48,699 nt of DNA from Chlamydiota bacterium (GTDB lineage Bacteria; Chlamydiota; Chlamydiia; Chlamydiales; Parachlamydiaceae), in contig JABDGQ010000010.1 in the NCBI GenBank assembly GCA_013285965.1, positions 1 through 48,699 on the forward strand. Reading direction: 5' to 3'. Below the pieces are notes generated by a model, which was not told where the DNA came from, did no database searches, and saw only the letters and a program-made list of their open reading frames with translations. This document shows positions 46,974-48,699 of the stretch, in pieces. The translations under genes and the position numbers were made by a program. Each line of letters begins with the position of its first letter. The stretch's first letter is position 1.

Positions 46974-48104
46974 ATGATCGGCGATATGTCATTAGAAAGG
47001 GGCGTGCCTGTAGAAAGGGGCGTGCCTATTGAGTTTCATTCGGTTAGCCCTGATTTTTTAGGCAAATCTCTTCCACCTTTAAAAACCACAGCTCAAGTCA
47101 CTGCAGATTTGAAAGATGTTAAAAAACATATTGGTATGAAAATAGCTATCAACGTTCTAAGCCTTGTTGCCGGGGTAGCATTAGGCACTTTTACAGCCCT
47201 TGCGGTGGTTGGAATAATGGTTAGTCCAATTGGTTTGGGACTTGCTGGTGGAGCTTTGCTTTTAGCCTTAGCAGGAATGGCAAAAATTGGTAATACCCAA
47301 GACTTTATGGGAACGTTAGGAATAGCTTTAAGTGGCTTTACTGCCGGAGCTAGTTTATGGTATGGGATAGCTGCAATAGTTTTTCCAGAAATAGCAAGCG
47401 CTAGTGCTGTCATTGCTGCTATGGCTCTATCTTGCATAACTGTTGTAATCGGCATTGTGTCGATTGCCGAACTTAGCGACTATGAGCATATAGAAAATGA
47501 AAAAAATTTAGGTAATGAAAATTTGGGATTGCGTGGCGTTGATATGGCCGAAGAATTGGCAATGGATAGTGAATTGAGCTACTTAACAAGCGCTGTATTA
47601 ATTACTAGTGTAGAGTCTGATTCAGTAGCCAGCAAAGCTGGTATTCGTACTAGCGACATCGTCATTAGGTGTAATGGGCAAGAAGTAGAGAACTTACAAA
47701 CACTTTCTGATAAATTAAAATCACCTCTATGGGGCGTAGATAGCGTACCTCATACTGATATTACTGTTTTAAGAGGTGGAAAAGAAATACAACTTGAATT
47801 TTTACACCCTTCTAAAGCCCTCGATCTTGGCCGAATTGGTTTTAGTATTGTGCCAGACTCTACTGGTGTACTAGTAACACACTTAAAGCAGGACAGTGTA
47901 GCCGCTAATGCTGGTATTAGGCAGGGCGACCGTATCACTGAAATTAATGGGACAAAAATTGAAAACAGCGAGAGCGAGGCTTTTGGGAGAAAATTGCAAT
48001 CCTTTGAAAAGCATAAAAAAGATTTTACCATTAAATACACTAGAAATGGGGAAACCAAAGAAGCTAAATTCGTTTTTCAAGAGCCACCTGCTTATTCATC
48101 TTAA
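46974..48104 (+). CDS. Inc-like membrane protein with two PDZ domains
   Basis: ATG at 46974 follows TTAGGAGGTTTT. The 376-residue protein has a polar 50-residue N-terminus (with an 18-bp tandem repeat coding ERGVPV/ERGVPI), then four hydrophobic segments in two hairpin-like pairs (about 57-80/82-103 and 112-138/141-165). Two PDZ-type domains follow (about 184-278 with SVASKAGIRTSDIVIRCNGQ, and 284-368 with SVAANAGIRQGDRITEINGT). No protease domain is present, so it is not an HtrA. Paired hydrophobic segments near the N-terminus without a Sec signal are characteristic of chlamydial inclusion-membrane (Inc) proteins. Location and role are inferred. A paralogue follows. Confidence 0.75.
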   Translation: MIGDMSLERGVPVERGVPIEFHSVSPDFLGKSLPPLKTTAQVTADLKDVKKHIGMKIAINVLSLVAGVALGTFTALAVVGIMVSPIGLGLAGGALLLALAGMAKIGNTQDFMGTLGIALSGFTAGASLWYGIAAIVFPEIASASAVIAAMALSCITVVIGIVSIAELSDYEHIENEKNLGNENLGLRGVDMAEELAMDSELSYLTSAVLITSVESDSVASKAGIRTSDIVIRCNGQEVENLQTLSDKLKSPLWGVDSVPHTDITVLRGGKEIQLEFLHPSKALDLGRIGFSIVPDSTGVLVTHLKQDSVAANAGIRQGDRITEINGTKIENSESEAFGRKLQSFEKHKKDFTIKYTRNGETKEAKFVFQEPPAYSS

Positions 48105-48134
48105 AATACCAAAAAAGTATAGTAAGGAGGTTTT

Positions 48135-48699
48135 ATGAATGTACCAAATGCAAATGCGCCACCACCATATGAGGCTGTGTTAGCAAGCTCCACCAACGGT
48201 GCACGCGATAGTTATTATCGCGGTGTACCCATTAGTCCCTTAAAGAGCACGAGTGCAATTATTAAAGATTTAACCGATCTCGATAAGCATATAATGGTTA
48301 AAACAAGCTTTAATATTATTAGTACTCTAGCTGGAACTGCATTGGGTGTTTTTTCAGCCTTAGCACTCTTTGGAATAATGGTGAGTCCAGTCGGTTGGGG
48401 AATCGCTGGTGGGTGTTTATTAATGGCCACAACTGGAATTGCGATGTATGGTAGTCCATCTGAATTTGTTAGAAATCTGCTACTAGCTGTAACTGGATTT
48501 ACTGCTGCCATGAGCTCTACTCTAATGGGGTTAGCTTTTGCCGCTGGTTATGTATTACTGGCCTTTGCTTTTGAACTTAGTATGGCAACATGTGTACTTC
48601 CCGGTGTGGCAGTAGGTATAATGACAGACCATTTTGATTTAAGAACTATTATCGAGGAACGACACTTAGATTTAGGTATAGTAGGTGTAGAAATTGATA
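48135..48699 (+). CDS. Paralogue of the preceding gene (3' partial)
   Basis: ATG at 48135 follows TAAGGAGGTTTT, nearly identical to the site before the upstream paralogue. The frame is open to the right edge (188 codons). It begins NVPNANAPPPYEAVL, then matches the upstream protein over the hydrophobic domain: LKSTSAIIKDLTDLDKHI against LKTTAQVTADLKDVKKHI, FGIMVSPVGWGIAGG against VGIMVSPIGLGLAGG, and TGFTA against SGFTA. The sequence ends at DLGIVGVEID, aligned with the beginning of the first PDZ region of the paralogue, so PDZ domains may follow beyond the edge. Same inferred role; only the truncated part is visible. Confidence 0.8.
   Translation, partial: MNVPNANAPPPYEAVLASSTNGARDSYYRGVPISPLKSTSAIIKDLTDLDKHIMVKTSFNIISTLAGTALGVFSALALFGIMVSPVGWGIAGGCLLMATTGIAMYGSPSEFVRNLLLAVTGFTAAMSSTLMGLAFAAGYVLLAFAFELSMATCVLPGVAVGIMTDHFDLRTIIEERHLDLGIVGVEID

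Noticed and set aside
47093-47455. 120-codon minus-strand frame
   Set aside because: It is a shadow of the Ala-rich hydrophobic domain of the plus-strand gene, which has a strong ribosome site and a paralogue.
46974-48104. HtrA/DegP protease
   Set aside because: The two PDZ domains resemble those of HtrA, but there is no trypsin-like domain or GNSGG motif; the N-terminal half is hydrophobic.
48215-48511. 98-codon minus-strand frame
   Set aside because: It is a shadow of the partial plus-strand paralogue, whose similarity to the upstream gene shows the true strand.

Overview
The window looks like a chromosomal segment of an environmental (Parachlamydia/Protochlamydia-like) member of the Chlamydiae. 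This rests on recognised protein families and on remembered gene order, not on a search. The DNA is AT-rich. Several neighbour pairs match the order I recall from Chlamydia trachomatis: uhpC-dnaE-CT546-like exported protein (CT544-546), groEL-groES-pepF (CT110-112), PPi-phosphofructokinase next to an alpha/beta hydrolase (CT205-207), and HIT next to a MYG1-type hydrolase (CT385-386). A type III secretion SctD/CdsD-like FHA protein, a hexose-phosphate transporter, and several candidate effectors and inclusion-membrane-like proteins fit the same lifestyle.

Layout. 1-5.1 kb: three plus-strand genes for large, low-complexity, Pro-rich, apparently non-Sec proteins. The first is cut by the left edge. 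The first two share a C-terminal module of an amphipathic helix followed by an acidic tail with one Trp, resembling the central/acidic tail of WASP-family actin nucleation promoters. The third ends in a Pro-rich stretch plus a WH2-like helix. 5.1-10.8 kb: minus-strand uhpC, dnaE and a small exported protein. 11.1-13.3 kb: SctD-like gene. 13.3-17.8 kb: minus-strand groEL, groES (with a CIRCE-like operator), pepF and a DUF151 nuclease-type protein. 18.0 kb: small SRP RNA. 18.1-25.9 kb: Nudix-cyclase fusion, a P1B ATPase with an altered DKTGT motif, an exported Gly-rich protein, PPi-PFK plus hydrolase, and an exported kinase-fold-like protein. 25.9-36.3 kb: MscS channel, a YopT/C58-like protease candidate, heptose synthesis genes with ispE, HIT/MYG1, an FAD oxidoreductase and RF3. 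36.3-39.0 kb: repeat-rich DNA, a His/Cys-rich protein and a eukaryotic-type Ser/Thr kinase. 39.0-46.7 kb: an apparent operon cheW-cheA(REC)-glgP-pgm. 46.9 kb to the right edge: two tandem paralogues with a multi-segment hydrophobic domain, the first followed by two PDZ domains. The second runs off the edge.

A family of short AT-rich elements with terminal inverted repeats (TAGACTTCTTTC...) is scattered through the window. It includes one 164-bp copy, internally deleted copies and single ends. Most copies sit at or within a few bases of gene 3' ends, and two supply the stop codon of a gene.

The most novel-looking items are the cluster of actin-nucleator-like proteins, the hydrophobic-domain/PDZ paralogues, the C58-like protease with a large insertion, the altered P-type ATPase motif, and the linkage of a chemosensory kinase with glycogen breakdown genes. 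No tRNA, CRISPR array or intact transposase gene was seen.
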